Below, piece after piece: positions 49,496 through 58,854 of a stretch of DNA of 64,000 bases. Where the stretch lies: positions 1 through 64,000 of the forward strand of contig FNAW01000008.1 in assembly GCA_900102115.1 (NCBI GenBank). The letters run 5' to 3'. Each line of letters begins with the position of its first letter. Position 1 is the first letter of the stretch. The notes beneath the pieces are model-generated. The model worked only from the letters and a program-made list of their open reading frames with translations. It did not search any database and was not told the DNA's origin. The DNA comes from Blastococcus fimeti (GTDB taxonomy: Bacteria; Actinomycetota; Actinomycetes; Mycobacteriales; Geodermatophilaceae). The translations under genes and the position numbers were made by a program.

Positions 49496-51987
49496 CCGCC
49501 GTGGAGGACCGGCCGGTCACCGCCGGCCCGGCCAAGGAGGTCGGCCAGGCGCGCAAGCGCAAGGAGGACGCCCGGCTGATCACCGGGAAGACCACCTGGA
49601 CCGACAACATGGTGCTCCCGGGGATGCTGCACCTGGCCGTCGTCCGCAGCCCCGTCGCGCACGCGAAGCTCGGGACGATCGACGTCGAGGCGGCGCGCTC
49701 GGCGCCCAACGTCGTCGCCGTGTTCACCGGCCGCGATCTCGCCGAGGAGCAGGGCTCGATCCCGTGCGCCTGGCCGGTGACGCCGGAGATGGTCAACCCC
49801 GGGCACCCGTCGGTCGCCGTGGACGAGGTCAACCACGTGGGCGAGGCGGTCGCCGTCATCGTGGCCCGCAGCAAGACCGCGGCGCAGGACGCCGTCGAGC
49901 TCGTCGACGTCGACTACGACCCGCTGCCCGTCGTCCTCGACATGGACCGGGCGCTCGCCGACGGCGCCGCGCTCACCCACGACCACGTGGCCTCCAACGA
50001 GAGCTTCCGCTGGATCTTCGACGCCGGTGAGGCCGGCACGGGCTCGAGCACCGACGAGGCGTTCGCCAACGCCGACGTCGTGGTCAGCCGGCGGTTCGTC
50101 CAGCAGCGGCTGATCCCGGCGTTCATGGAGCCGCGGTCCACCGTCGTCCAGCCGCAGGGCGACAACTACACGATGTGGTCCTCGACCCAGGTGCCGCACA
50201 TCCTGCGGATCATGCTGGCGATGACCACCGGCGTCCCCGAGCACAAGCTGCGGGTGATCGCCCCGGACGTCGGGGGCGGGTTCGGCGGCAAGCTGCAGGT
50301 CACGCCCGAGGAGGTCATCACGCTCCTGGTGGCCAAGCGGCTCGGCAAGCCGGTGAAGTGGACCGAGACCCGCAGCGAGTCGCTGATGAGCGCCCACCAC
50401 GGCCGCGACCAGATCCAGTACGTGGACATCGCGGCCGACCGCGAGGGCAACGTGCTCGGCCTGAAGGTGCACATCCTCGCCGACATGGGCGCCTACCTGC
50501 GGCTGGTCACCCCGGGCGTGCCGATCCTGGGCGCGTTCATGTTCCCGGCGATCTACAAGTTCCCGGCCTACCGGTTCGACTGTCAGGGCGTCTTCACCAA
50601 CAAGACGCCCACCGACGCCTACCGCGGCGCCGGCCGGCCCGAGGCGACCTTCGCCATCGAGCGAATCATGGACGAGCTGGCCGTCGAGCTCGACATGGAC
50701 CCGCTCGAGCTGCGCCGCAGGAACTGGATCAACGCCGAGGAGTTCCCCTTCACCACGGTCGCCGGGCTCGAGTACGACAGCGGCGACTACGAGCAGGCCA
50801 CCCAGCAGGCGCTGGAGCTGCTCGGCTACGACGAGCTCCGCGAGGAGCAGCGCCGGCGGCGCGAGTCGAACGACCCGGTACAGCTGGGCATCGGGTTCTC
50901 CACCTTCACCGAGATGTGCGGCCTGGCGCCCTCGCGGGTGCTCGGCTCGCTCTCCTACGGTGCCGGCGGCTGGGAGCACGCCTCGATCCGGATGCTGCCC
51001 ACCGGCAAGGTCGAGGTCATCACCGGCTCCACCCCGCACGGGCAGGGGCACGAGACGGCGTGGAGCCAGCTCGTCGCCGACGAGCTCGGCGTGCCGTTCG
51101 AGGACATCGAGGTGCTGCACGGCGACACCGCGATCTCCCCGCGCGGCCTGGACACCTACGGCTCCCGGTCCCTGGTGGTCGGCGGGGCCGCGGTGGTCAA
51201 CGCCTCGCAGAAGGTCGTCGCGAAGGCACGCACGGTCGCCGCGCACCTGCTGGAGGCCAGCGAGGACGACCTGCAGTTCGAGTCCGGCACGTTCTCCGTC
51301 CGCGGGACGCCGGGCAGCGGCGTCTCCATCCAGGAGATCGCGCTGGCCACCTTCGCGGCGCACAACTTCCCGGAGGGCGTCGAGCCGTCGATCGACGCCG
51401 ACGCCACCTTCGACCCGGTCAACTTCTCCTTCCCGCACGGCACGCACATCTGCGCGATGGAGGTCGACACCGAGACCGGCATGGTGTCGATCCGCAAGTA
51501 CGCCTGCGTCGACGACGTCGGGAAGATCGTCAACCCGCTGATCGTCGAGGGCCAGGTGCACGGCGGCCTCGCCCAGGGCATCGCCCAGGCCCTGTACGAG
51601 GAGGCCGTGTACGACGAGGACGGCAACCTCACCACCGGCACGTTCGTCGACTACCTGGTCCCCTCGGCCGCCGACCTGCCGCACTTCGACACCGGCAACA
51701 CCGTGCACGAGGCGCCCGGCAACCCGATCGGCGCCAAGGGCGTGGGCGAGGCGGGCTGCATCGCCTCGACCCCCGCCGTCGTCAACGCGGCGCTGGACGC
51801 CGTCCGCCATCTCGGGGTGTCGGACATCCTGATGCCGCTGACCCCCGAACGCGTCTGGCGGGCGATCCATCGCGGCGGGGACGGCGGGGACCGGGCCACG
51901 GCGGGCACCAACGCCTACGGCGGCGCCCAGACCGAGACCACCGCAGGCGTCTCGACGCCGGAGTCGCGCCTGGGAGGCGACCGATGA
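49492..51987 (+). CDS. coxL: molybdenum hydroxylase large subunit, form II CoxL-like
   Basis: An 831-aa Mo-binding catalytic subunit of the xanthine oxidase family. Seen: PDVGGGFGGKLQVTPEE, the active-site loop DAYRGAGRPEATFAIE at about 375-390, GSTPHGQGHETAWSQL, GSRSLVVGGAAVV, and the catalytic Glu753 in GAKGVGEAGCIAS. The loop reads AYRGAGR, the form II signature, and not the AYXCSFR of form I, which carries the Cu-binding Cys of true aerobic CO dehydrogenase. So CO oxidation is not assured; the substrate is unknown. It is flanked by coxS and coxM with 4-nt overlaps. Confidence 0.95.
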   Translation: MTAVEDRPVTAGPAKEVGQARKRKEDARLITGKTTWTDNMVLPGMLHLAVVRSPVAHAKLGTIDVEAARSAPNVVAVFTGRDLAEEQGSIPCAWPVTPEMVNPGHPSVAVDEVNHVGEAVAVIVARSKTAAQDAVELVDVDYDPLPVVLDMDRALADGAALTHDHVASNESFRWIFDAGEAGTGSSTDEAFANADVVVSRRFVQQRLIPAFMEPRSTVVQPQGDNYTMWSSTQVPHILRIMLAMTTGVPEHKLRVIAPDVGGGFGGKLQVTPEEVITLLVAKRLGKPVKWTETRSESLMSAHHGRDQIQYVDIAADREGNVLGLKVHILADMGAYLRLVTPGVPILGAFMFPAIYKFPAYRFDCQGVFTNKTPTDAYRGAGRPEATFAIERIMDELAVELDMDPLELRRRNWINAEEFPFTTVAGLEYDSGDYEQATQQALELLGYDELREEQRRRRESNDPVQLGIGFSTFTEMCGLAPSRVLGSLSYGAGGWEHASIRMLPTGKVEVITGSTPHGQGHETAWSQLVADELGVPFEDIEVLHGDTAISPRGLDTYGSRSLVVGGAAVVNASQKVVAKARTVAAHLLEASEDDLQFESGTFSVRGTPGSGVSIQEIALATFAAHNFPEGVEPSIDADATFDPVNFSFPHGTHICAMEVDTETGMVSIRKYACVDDVGKIVNPLIVEGQVHGGLAQGIAQALYEEAVYDEDGNLTTGTFVDYLVPSAADLPHFDTGNTVHEAPGNPIGAKGVGEAGCIASTPAVVNAALDAVRHLGVSDILMPLTPERVWRAIHRGGDGGDRATAGTNAYGGAQTETTAGVSTPESRLGGDR

Positions 51988-52841
51988 TCCCGGCCGCGTT
52001 CGACTACGCCCGCCCGACCACCGTCGACGAGGCGCTCCGCGCGCTGGCCGACGGGGGCGAGGACGCCAAGATCCTCGCCGGCGGGCAGTCGCTGATCCCG
52101 GTCATGCGGCTGCGGCTCGCGGCACCGGCGATGGTCGTCGACCTGACCCGGGTGACCGAGCTGCGCGGCGTCCGGGACGACGGCGACGCGCTCGCGATCG
52201 GCGCGATGACGACCCACTCCGACGTCATCGCCGACCCGCTGATCCGGGAGTCCGCTCCGCTGATCGCCCAGGCCACCGAGACCGTCGCCGACCGCCAGGT
52301 CCGGCACCGGGGCACCTTCGGCGGCGCGCTGGCCCACGCCGACCCGGCCGGCGACCTGCCGGCGGTCGCGCTCGCCCTGGACGCCGAGTTCGTGCTCGCC
52401 GGCCCGGGTGGACGGCGCACCGTGCCCGCGCGGGACTTCTTCGTGGACTACCTGACCACGGCGCTGGCGGAGGACGAGCTGCTGGTCGAGGTGCGGGTCC
52501 CCAAGCTCGAGGGCTCCTGGGGCATGCACTACGAGAAGTTCAACCGGGTGGCCCAGGCCTGGTCGATCGTCGCCGTCGCGGCGGCGGTCCGACGGGAGAA
52601 CGGGCACATCGCCGAGGCGCGGATCGGGCTGACCAACATGGGCCCGACCCCGCTGCGGGCGACGGCGACCGAGCAGGCGCTGGCGGGGGCGGACGCGGGT
52701 GAGGCGGCGATCGCCGAGGCCGCGCGGCACGCCGCCGAGGGCACCGCACCCAGCGACGACCTCAACGCCCGGGCCGACTACCGTGCGCACCTGGCCGAGG
52801 TGCTGACCCGTCGGGCGGTCACCGCGGCCGTCGGGCTCTAG
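51984..52841 (+). CDS. coxM: molybdenum hydroxylase medium (FAD) subunit
   Basis: A 285-aa FAD-binding subunit with both flavin motifs: ILAGGQSLIPVMRLRLA and RHRGTFGGALAHADPAGDLP. A C-terminal CO_deh_flav_C domain is seen at about 180-285 (GLTNMGPTPLRATATEQAL). It accepts electrons from CoxS and passes them to an unknown acceptor. The ATG has a GGAGG box and overlaps coxL by 4 nt. The length is normal. Confidence 0.95.
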   Translation: MIPAAFDYARPTTVDEALRALADGGEDAKILAGGQSLIPVMRLRLAAPAMVVDLTRVTELRGVRDDGDALAIGAMTTHSDVIADPLIRESAPLIAQATETVADRQVRHRGTFGGALAHADPAGDLPAVALALDAEFVLAGPGGRRTVPARDFFVDYLTTALAEDELLVEVRVPKLEGSWGMHYEKFNRVAQAWSIVAVAAAVRRENGHIAEARIGLTNMGPTPLRATATEQALAGADAGEAAIAEAARHAAEGTAPSDDLNARADYRAHLAEVLTRRAVTAAVGL

Positions 52842-52855
52842 GCCAGGAGGACCGC

Positions 52856-53620
52856 GTGCAGCTGGAGAACTCGTTCACCGTGCCCGTCCCCGTCGACGAG
52901 GCGTGGCGGGTGCTGCTCGACATCGAGCGGATCGCGCCGTGCATGCCGGGCGCCGTCCTGGACTCGGTGACCGGCGACGACTTCACCGGGCGGGTCAAGG
53001 TGAAGCTCGGCGTGATCACCATGACCTACCAGGGCAAGGCGTCCTTCGTGGAGAAGGACGAGGCGGCCCACAAGGCGGTCATCGACGCCCGCGGCAAGGA
53101 CCAGCGGGGCAACGGCACCGCCGCCGCGCTGGTCACGGCCACGCTGGCGGCCGAGGGCGACAGCACGCGGGTCGACGTCGTCACCGATCTGAACATCACC
53201 GGCCGTCCGGCCCAGTTCGGCCGCGGCGTCATGACCGACGTCGGCAACAAGCTGCTCGGCCAGTTCGCCGACAAGCTCGCCGCGCAGCTCGGCGAGGGCG
53301 ACCGGGAGCCCGAGCCGCTCGCGGCACCCGCCCCCGAGCCGGTCGCGGAGTCCACGACCGGGTCCACCACCGGGTCCCCCGCAGGCCTCGCGGCGGTGCC
53401 GGAGGCGGCGCCGGTCGCCGAGGCGGTGCGGTCGGTCCCCTCGATCCCGCGCCCGGTGGAGGAGCCCCGGCCCACGGTCCAGGCCCGGACGCAGCCGGAA
53501 CCGGAGCCGATCAACCTGCTGGAGGTCGCCGGAGGTGCCGCGGCGGCGCGCTTCGCTCCGCCCGCGGCCGCCCTCGCCGCCCTGCTGCTGGTCCTCTGGT
53601 GGGTGCGTCGCCGTCGCTGA
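52856..53620 (+). CDS. coxG: CoxG-like SRPBCC protein with C-terminal membrane anchor
   Basis: A 254-aa protein with an N-terminal CoxG/SRPBCC fold at 1-145 (FTVPVPVDEAWRVLLDIERI; PGAVLDSVTGDDFTGRVKVK). A Pro/Glu/Ala/Thr-rich linker spans about 150-225, and one C-terminal helix (FAPPAAALAALLLVLWWVRR) follows. CoxG recruits CO dehydrogenase to the membrane in known systems and may bind a quinone-like ligand. The linker plus anchor fits that role. It starts at GTG 52856 with an AGGAGG box, 14 bp after coxM, and is the last gene of the cox set. Confidence 0.9.
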   Translation: MQLENSFTVPVPVDEAWRVLLDIERIAPCMPGAVLDSVTGDDFTGRVKVKLGVITMTYQGKASFVEKDEAAHKAVIDARGKDQRGNGTAAALVTATLAAEGDSTRVDVVTDLNITGRPAQFGRGVMTDVGNKLLGQFADKLAAQLGEGDREPEPLAAPAPEPVAESTTGSTTGSPAGLAAVPEAAPVAEAVRSVPSIPRPVEEPRPTVQARTQPEPEPINLLEVAGGAAAARFAPPAAALAALLLVLWWVRRRR

Positions 53621-53627
53621 CGGGGAC

Positions 53628-53657
53628 TTGATTGTGCACCACCTAACGTGAGATAAC
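53628..53657 (+). promoter_or_regulatory. candidate sigma-70-type promoter
   Basis: TTGATT, an 18-nt spacer and GATAAC, 46 bp upstream of the phosphatase start. It lies in an AT-richer patch. Confidence 0.35.
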
Positions 53658-53702
53658 TGGAGTGCGGCGGTCTCCCGTCGCGCTGCTCCGGGCGTTCCCG
53701 CG

Positions 53703-55325
53703 GTGAGCGGGCGACCGGAATGGGGCGGGATGCAGCGGCCGGACAGCGACCACGTCCTCGCGACCATGCCGGTCGGGTTCATGGCCGTCTCCGCGGACTG
53801 GGTGATCACGCACGTCAACCCGGCCGCGGAGCAGTCGCTGATGCTCCACGCGAGCGAGCTGGTGGGGCGCGACTACTGGGCGGCCTACCCGGCCAACATC
53901 GACAACGAGTTCGGCCGGACCTACCGCGCCACGATGGTCGACCGCGTGATCCGGTCGATCGAGTCCTTCTACCCCGAACCGCTGAACCGCTGGTACGACG
54001 TGGAGGCCGTGCCCGTCGACGACGGCGGCCTCTACTTCTACTTCTCCGACGTCACCGAGCGGCGGGTGGCCCAGGACCGGCTGACGCTGCTGGACCGCGT
54101 CGGCGCCGAGCTCGCCGGCACGTTCGACGTCGCCGCCGCGGCGGCGCGCGTCCCGGAGCTCGTCGTCCCCGTTCTGGCCGACGGTTGCCTGGTCACCCTG
54201 CTGGACGAGGACGGCCGGCCGCAGGGGGTCGGCTCGTGGCACGTCGACCCGGGCGCACGCGCCCTGGTCGATCGGTACGCGCAGGTCCGGCTCGCGGACC
54301 TGCCATCCACCGCGCCGCTCCTGCGGGCCCTCCGCGACGGGGAGATGGTCGGCTTCTCCGGAGCCCGGGCGCTGGAGACGCTGCCCGAGGGGGAGCCCCG
54401 GGCGTTGCTGGAGAAGCTCGCCTTCGGGTACGGGCTGACCCTCCCGCTGCGGGGGCACGCCCGGATCGTCGGTGGGCTGACGCTGCTGCTGCCGGACGCC
54501 GAGCCGCCGGGTGAGCGACACCTGGCCACCGCACGCCAGGTCGCCGACCGGATCGGGCTGGCGCTGGACAACGCGCGCATGTTCGACCAGCAGCGCCAGC
54601 TGGCGGAGGGGCTGCAGCGCAGCCTGCTCACCGCGCCGGTGCAGCCCGAGCACGCCGAGATCGTCGTGCGCTACACCCCGGCCGCCGAGGCCGCACGGGT
54701 GGGCGGGGACTGGTACGACGCGTTCGTCCAACCCTCGGGGGCATCGATGCTGGTCATCGGCGACGTCGTCGGGCACGACACCGAGGCTGCCGCGTCGATG
54801 GGCCAGCTGCGCTCGCTCCTGCGGGGCATCGCCACCTACAGCGACGGGTCACCGGCCGAGGTGCTCCGGGGGCTCGACGGCGCGATGACCCAGCTCCGGG
54901 TGGACACCTACGCCACCGCGGCGGTCGCCTGCTTCGAGCCCGACGGGGCCACCGGCGAGGTCCGGATGCGCTGGTCCAACGCCGGCCACCTGCCGCTGCT
55001 GGTCATCCGCCCCGACGGGACGCTCGCCGATCTGGGGCCGTGGCAGGGGGACCTCATGCTGGGCGTGGAGCCCGCGACGCCGCGGAGGGACGCCAGCGTC
55101 CGGCTCGGGGAGGGTTCGACGGTGCTGATGTTCACGGACGGGCTGATCGAGCGCCGGGCCCGCGACCTGGACACCGGGATGGCCCGGCTGCGCGAGCTCG
55201 CCGGCGAGCTGGCCGGCCGGTCGCTGGGCGACCTCTGCGACGAGATCATCGAGCGGATGGTGGGCGGCCGGGCCGAGGACGACGTCGCCCTGGTCGCCAT
55301 CCGGCTGCGCGCGCGCCGGGACTAG
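53703..55325 (+). CDS. PAS-GAF-PP2C serine phosphatase
   Basis: A 540-aa sensor phosphatase with PAS at about 12-125 (VGFMAVSADWVITHVNPAAE), GAF-like at about 145-300, and PP2C/SpoIIE to the end (GGDWYDAF, VIGDVVGHD, MFTDGLIERR, DDVALVAIR). From the GAF onward it is very close to the protein at 24732, so the two are paralogues with different N-terminal sensors. It probably acts on a STAS anti-anti-sigma protein. It interrupts the molybdenum region but shows no functional link to it. The stop codon shares a CTAG with the stop of the convergent GAF gene. Confidence 0.9.
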   Translation: MSGRPEWGGMQRPDSDHVLATMPVGFMAVSADWVITHVNPAAEQSLMLHASELVGRDYWAAYPANIDNEFGRTYRATMVDRVIRSIESFYPEPLNRWYDVEAVPVDDGGLYFYFSDVTERRVAQDRLTLLDRVGAELAGTFDVAAAAARVPELVVPVLADGCLVTLLDEDGRPQGVGSWHVDPGARALVDRYAQVRLADLPSTAPLLRALRDGEMVGFSGARALETLPEGEPRALLEKLAFGYGLTLPLRGHARIVGGLTLLLPDAEPPGERHLATARQVADRIGLALDNARMFDQQRQLAEGLQRSLLTAPVQPEHAEIVVRYTPAAEAARVGGDWYDAFVQPSGASMLVIGDVVGHDTEAAASMGQLRSLLRGIATYSDGSPAEVLRGLDGAMTQLRVDTYATAAVACFEPDGATGEVRMRWSNAGHLPLLVIRPDGTLADLGPWQGDLMLGVEPATPRRDASVRLGEGSTVLMFTDGLIERRARDLDTGMARLRELAGELAGRSLGDLCDEIIERMVGGRAEDDVALVAIRLRARRD

Positions 55326-55834
55326 CGGACGCCGGCGTTCCCGGCGGGGCGCCCGGGCAGCGGCGGCGGGTCCATCCCGGCCGCCATGAGGGTGCTGAGC
55401 ATGCGCGCAGCGGCTTCGACCACGCGCAGCTCGCGCACCGCGCTGCGCGGTTTGGCGCGGAACGCCACCCCGCACAACGTGCCGAAGAGGCTGCCGTCGG
55501 CGCGCACCAGCGGCACCCCCACGTAGGCGGCCACATCGGCGATGGAGCCGGTGGTGCGGGAGGCGTACGCGGGAACCGCTGCGGTGACGGTGGCCAGTCG
55601 CGGCGCGCGGCCCTCGGTCATCTCGCGGCAGAAACTGCGCTCCCACGGCAGTTCCATGCCCGGTGCGGCGGCGCCCTCGGGGTGCGCCAGCAGGATCACC
55701 TGCCGCTCGTCGACGACCTGGGTGACGAGCCAGACGTCCCAGCCCACGTACCCGGCCAGGAAGGCCAGTGCCCCCTCCGCGGCCGAGCACCAGTCACGCC
55801 ACGGGGCGACATCGCTGCCAGGAGCCGGAACCAT
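55322..55834 (-). CDS. GAF domain protein
   Basis: A 170-aa single-domain GAF protein (VGVPLVRADGSLFGTLCGVA is the core strand-turn). It has SFCREMTEGRAPRLATVTAA and a C-terminal helix. Similar free-standing GAF domains in actinobacteria act as small-molecule or redox sensors. Two Cys near CREMT and LCGVA could bind a ligand. No output domain is seen. It converges with the PP2C phosphatase with a 4-nt stop overlap and could act with it; this is inferred from adjacency alone. Confidence 0.8.
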   Translation of the reverse strand: MVPAPGSDVAPWRDWCSAAEGALAFLAGYVGWDVWLVTQVVDERQVILLAHPEGAAAPGMELPWERSFCREMTEGRAPRLATVTAAVPAYASRTTGSIADVAAYVGVPLVRADGSLFGTLCGVAFRAKPRSAVRELRVVEAAARMLSTLMAAGMDPPPLPGRPAGNAGVR

Positions 55835-55885
55835 ATCGGCACATTCCGCCGTGTCGTGCCCGGCGTCAACCGCACCGCGCGCCGG

Positions 55886-56080
55886 TCAGCGGACTCCGGC
55901 GAGCCCGTCGTCGTCGGGCTTCTCGGCGCGCTCGAGCGCCTCCTCCTCGGCCTGGGCCTCCATGAGGTGCGCCTCGCCGGCGACCGTGGCCGCCGCGTCG
56001 CCGTGCGACTCGCCGTACACCTGCTCGGCGCGGCCCAGCAGTTCCTCCGCCTTGGCCTTGGCCTTCCCGAAGATGCTCAT
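55886..56080 (-). CDS. small CsbD-like acidic protein
   Basis: A 64-aa hydrophilic helical protein opening with MSIFGKAKAKAEELLGRAEQ, a pattern close to the CsbD/stress-protein type, and rich in Glu/Ala after that. The ATG at 56080 has a GGAGG box. It lies 16 bp beyond moaD on the same strand. The function is unknown; CsbD-like genes are often under general stress sigma control, but no such promoter is seen here. Confidence 0.65.
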   Translation of the reverse strand: MSIFGKAKAKAEELLGRAEQVYGESHGDAAATVAGEAHLMEAQAEEEALERAEKPDDDGLAGVR

Positions 56081-56096
56081 GCGCCCATCCTCCCTG

Positions 56097-56345
56097 TCAC
56101 CCTCCGGCGAACGGAGGCAGCACGTCCACGACGGCTCCTGGTGACAGCTCCAACGCCCGGTTCCGGGTCTGCGTTCCGTCGACGAGGAACGAGCAGGCGG
56201 TGAGCACCTTCGCCATCCGGGCGCCGTGCGCGTCGACGATCTGGCCGACGAGCTGGTCGAGGGAGGCGGCGTCGCGGGTCTCGGCGTCGACACCGGAGGC
56301 CGCGCGGGCCCCGGCGAAGTAGCGCACGGTGACGGGCACACTCAC
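56097..56345 (-). CDS. moaD: molybdopterin synthase sulfur carrier subunit
   Basis: An 82-aa ubiquitin-like protein ending in the required Gly-Gly (VVDVLPPFAGG), whose thiocarboxylate donates sulfur to MoaE. Its VTVRYFAGARAASGVDAETR start is typical of MoaD. It starts at GTG 56345, overlapping the moaA stop by 4 nt, so moaA-moaD are co-transcribed. GTG 56339 is an alternative start. Confidence 0.92.
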   Translation of the reverse strand: MSVPVTVRYFAGARAASGVDAETRDAASLDQLVGQIVDAHGARMAKVLTACSFLVDGTQTRNRALELSPGAVVDVLPPFAGG

Positions 56346-57400
56346 CCCCCGATCGCCGACATGGGCCGCGTCGGCTGCAGGAAGCTCGGGTCGTCGATGC
56401 CGTGCCCGGGCAGTTTGCCGAGGGTGGCGATCCGCCAGCGGTCGGCGATCTCCTGGTCGGTGGCGCCCTCGCGCAGCGGCGTCCGCAGGTCGGACTCCTC
56501 GCGCGCGAACAGGCAGTTGCGGATCTGCCCGTCGGCGGTCAGCCGGGTGCGGTCGCAGCTGCCGCAGAACGAACGGGTCACCGAGGCGATGACGCCGACC
56601 GTCGCGGGGCCGCCGTCGACGAGCCAGCGCTCGGCGGGCGCGGATCCGCGGGCCTCGGTGTCCGGCGTGAGCACGTGCGCCGCCGACAGCCGCTCGAGGA
56701 TGTCCTCGGCGGTGACCATCTCGCCGCGGGTCCAGGCGTGGTGGGCGTCCAGCGGCATCTGCTCGATGAAGCGCAGCTGGTAGCCGTGCTCAAGGCAGAA
56801 GTCGAGCAGCGGGACGGCGTCCTCCTCGTTCATCCCGCGCAGCAGGACGGCGTTGACCTTGACCGGGGTGAGCCCGGCGCGCTGCGCGGCGGCCAGCCCG
56901 GCGAGGACGTCGTCGAACCGGTCGCGGTGGGTGAGCTCCTTGAACCGGTCGCGGTCGACCGTGTCCAGGCTGACGTTGATCCGGTCCAGGCCGGCAGCCG
57001 CGAGCGCCGGTGCCACGCGGGCCAGGCCGATGGCGTTGGTGGTGAGGCTGACCTCCGGGCGCGGGGTCAGTGCCGTCGCGCCGGCCACGATGCCCACCAG
57101 GCCGGGCCGCAGCAGCGGCTCGCCGCCGGTGAAGCGGACCTCCTCGATGCCGAGGTGCTCGACGCCGATGCGCACCAGCCGGACGATCTCCTCGTCGGTG
57201 AGCACCTCGACCTTCGGCAGCCAGTCCAGCCCTTCCGGCGGCATGCAGTAGGTGCAGCGCAGGTTGCAGCGGTCGGTCAGCGAGACCCGGAGATCCGTGG
57301 CGACCCGCCCGTGCCGGTCGACCAGCCCGCCGGAGCCCGGCGCCGGGGCCGGGGCCGCGGCGCGCCGCACCACGGGGTCGGGCAGCTCGGCGCTGGTCAT
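56342..57400 (-). CDS. moaA: GTP 3',8-cyclase MoaA
   Basis: A 352-aa radical-SAM enzyme of the first step of molybdenum cofactor synthesis, which with MoaC turns GTP into cPMP. Seen: the radical-SAM cluster C45-x3-C49-x2-C52 (TDRCNLRCTYC), SAM-binding FTGGEPLLRPG, the C-terminal [4Fe-4S] cysteines (FCGSCDRTRLTADG, RNCLF) and the terminal GG needed for activity. ATG 57400 is chosen over the upstream open frame because a TACATT -10 box lies 6 nt before it. No moaC or moaB was seen in the window. Confidence 0.95.
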   Translation of the reverse strand: MTSAELPDPVVRRAAAPAPAPGSGGLVDRHGRVATDLRVSLTDRCNLRCTYCMPPEGLDWLPKVEVLTDEEIVRLVRIGVEHLGIEEVRFTGGEPLLRPGLVGIVAGATALTPRPEVSLTTNAIGLARVAPALAAAGLDRINVSLDTVDRDRFKELTHRDRFDDVLAGLAAAQRAGLTPVKVNAVLLRGMNEEDAVPLLDFCLEHGYQLRFIEQMPLDAHHAWTRGEMVTAEDILERLSAAHVLTPDTEARGSAPAERWLVDGGPATVGVIASVTRSFCGSCDRTRLTADGQIRNCLFAREESDLRTPLREGATDQEIADRWRIATLGKLPGHGIDDPSFLQPTRPMSAIGG

Positions 57401-57406
57401 GGCCCG

Positions 57407-57412
57407 AATGTA
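57407..57412 (-). promoter_or_regulatory. leaderless -10 box of moaA
   Basis: TACATT read on the minus strand, 6 nt before the ATG at 57400. Confidence 0.45.
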
Positions 57413-57536
57413 GCCGCGACTGCGCCGACATGCGGTGCCGTCGTCCGTCCGCCCCCGGCTAGGCTCCCGGAGCCACCCGAGGGACCGGCGGAGCTCTGGG
57501 CCCGCACTCGCCCGTGGCCAGGAAGCGCGAGAGCCC

Positions 57537-58790
57537 GTGTCACCCCGCACCGTCTTCGATCCCTACCTCCGCCTGTTCGCCGTCCCCGGCTCGCGGGCCT
57601 TCGCCTTCGCCGGCTGGGTCGCCCGGCTGCCCGCCCCGATGCTGGGCCTGGGCGCCGTCCTGCTGGTGGAGGAGGCGTCCGGCAGCTACGGGTTGGCCGG
57701 CGCCGTCTCCGGCACGCTCGCGTTGAGCTTCGCGGTGGCCGGGCCGCAGTGGGCCCGGGCGATGGACCGCCGCGGCCAGGGCGCGGTGCTGCGCCTGGCG
57801 ATGGTCGCGATGGCCGTCACCGGCGTCGCCTTCGCCGTGGCCGTGCAGCTGGACGCGCCCCGGTGGAGCTGGTTCCTGCTCGCCGCGCTGACCGGGGCCT
57901 CGGCACCGAACGTCGGCTCGATGGTGCGGGCGCGGTGGTCCGCGGCGCTGGACTCCTCGGGCCGGCAGACCGCGTTCGCGTTCGAGGCGGTCGTCGACGA
58001 GGTGGTGTTCGTCCTCGGCCCGCCGCTGGTCACCCTGCTGGCGACGCTGGTCGCGCCGCCCGTCGGCTTCCTCACCGGCATCCTGCTCGGTGTCGTCGGC
58101 GGCCTGTCCCTGGCCGCGCAGCGCGACACCGAGCCGCCGCTGCACCCCCAGGAGCGCTCCGCCACCGGCCGCCGCCGGTCGGTGGTGACGCCCACCCTGC
58201 TCGTCGTCTCGCTCACCTACCTGGCGGTGGGCACGGTGTTCGGCGCCATCGACGTCGTCGTCATCGGGTTCGCCGAGGCCGAGGGCGCCAAGGCGTTCTC
58301 CGGCCTGGCGCTCGCCGTCTTCGCCGGCGGCAGCCTGGTCGCGGGGCTGGTCTACGGGCTCGCCCGGCCGGCCCGGTCGCTGGCCGCCCGGTTCGTGGGG
58401 ACGGCGCTGGCGTTCGCGCTGGCCGCCCAGCTGCTGTGGGCCGTCGGCTCGCTCCCGGTGCTCGTCCTCTGCGGCTTCCTGGCCGGGCTGACCATCGCGC
58501 CGGTGCTCGTGTCGGGCACCTCGCTGGTCGAGTCGCGGGTCGGCCGGAGCGTGCTCACCGAGTCGCTGGCCTGGACGATCACCGGCCTGACGCTCGGGGT
58601 CACCGTCGGCTCCGCGCTGGCCGGAGCGGCCGTCGACTCGTGGGGAGCCCAGCAGGCGTTCGCCGTGCCGGCGTCGGCGGCCGCGGTGGCGGGCGTGCTG
58701 GCGTTGGTCGCCGCGCCGCTGCTGCGGAAGCGGGCCGGTGTGACCCCGGCGACCTCGGAGGAGCGGGTGAACACGGCGGCGCAGGGGTAG
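57537..58790 (+). CDS. MFS transporter
   Basis: A 417-aa permease with about 12 hydrophobic helices. It has the MFS A-like motif between helices 2 and 3 (WARAMDRRGQGAVLRLAM) and the repeated AFAGGSLVAGLVYGLARPAR in the second half. The GTG start at 57537 gives a normal family length; the frame is open upstream to 57435. The substrate is unknown. Such actinobacterial MFS proteins are often drug or sugar exporters, but no neighbour supports that. It is divergent from moaA. Confidence 0.87.
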   Translation: MSPRTVFDPYLRLFAVPGSRAFAFAGWVARLPAPMLGLGAVLLVEEASGSYGLAGAVSGTLALSFAVAGPQWARAMDRRGQGAVLRLAMVAMAVTGVAFAVAVQLDAPRWSWFLLAALTGASAPNVGSMVRARWSAALDSSGRQTAFAFEAVVDEVVFVLGPPLVTLLATLVAPPVGFLTGILLGVVGGLSLAAQRDTEPPLHPQERSATGRRRSVVTPTLLVVSLTYLAVGTVFGAIDVVVIGFAEAEGAKAFSGLALAVFAGGSLVAGLVYGLARPARSLAARFVGTALAFALAAQLLWAVGSLPVLVLCGFLAGLTIAPVLVSGTSLVESRVGRSVLTESLAWTITGLTLGVTVGSALAGAAVDSWGAQQAFAVPASAAAVAGVLALVAAPLLRKRAGVTPATSEERVNTAAQG

Positions 58791-58854
58791 GCGGGGTGAG
58801 GCCCGATCGCGCACGACCCGTCGCGCGGGGGCCCATCCGTCGAGAGGACACCCT

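Noticed and set aside
49492..51987. Aerobic CO dehydrogenase of form I
   Set aside because: The active-site loop is AYRGAGR, the form II version, and lacks the Cys of AYXCSFR.
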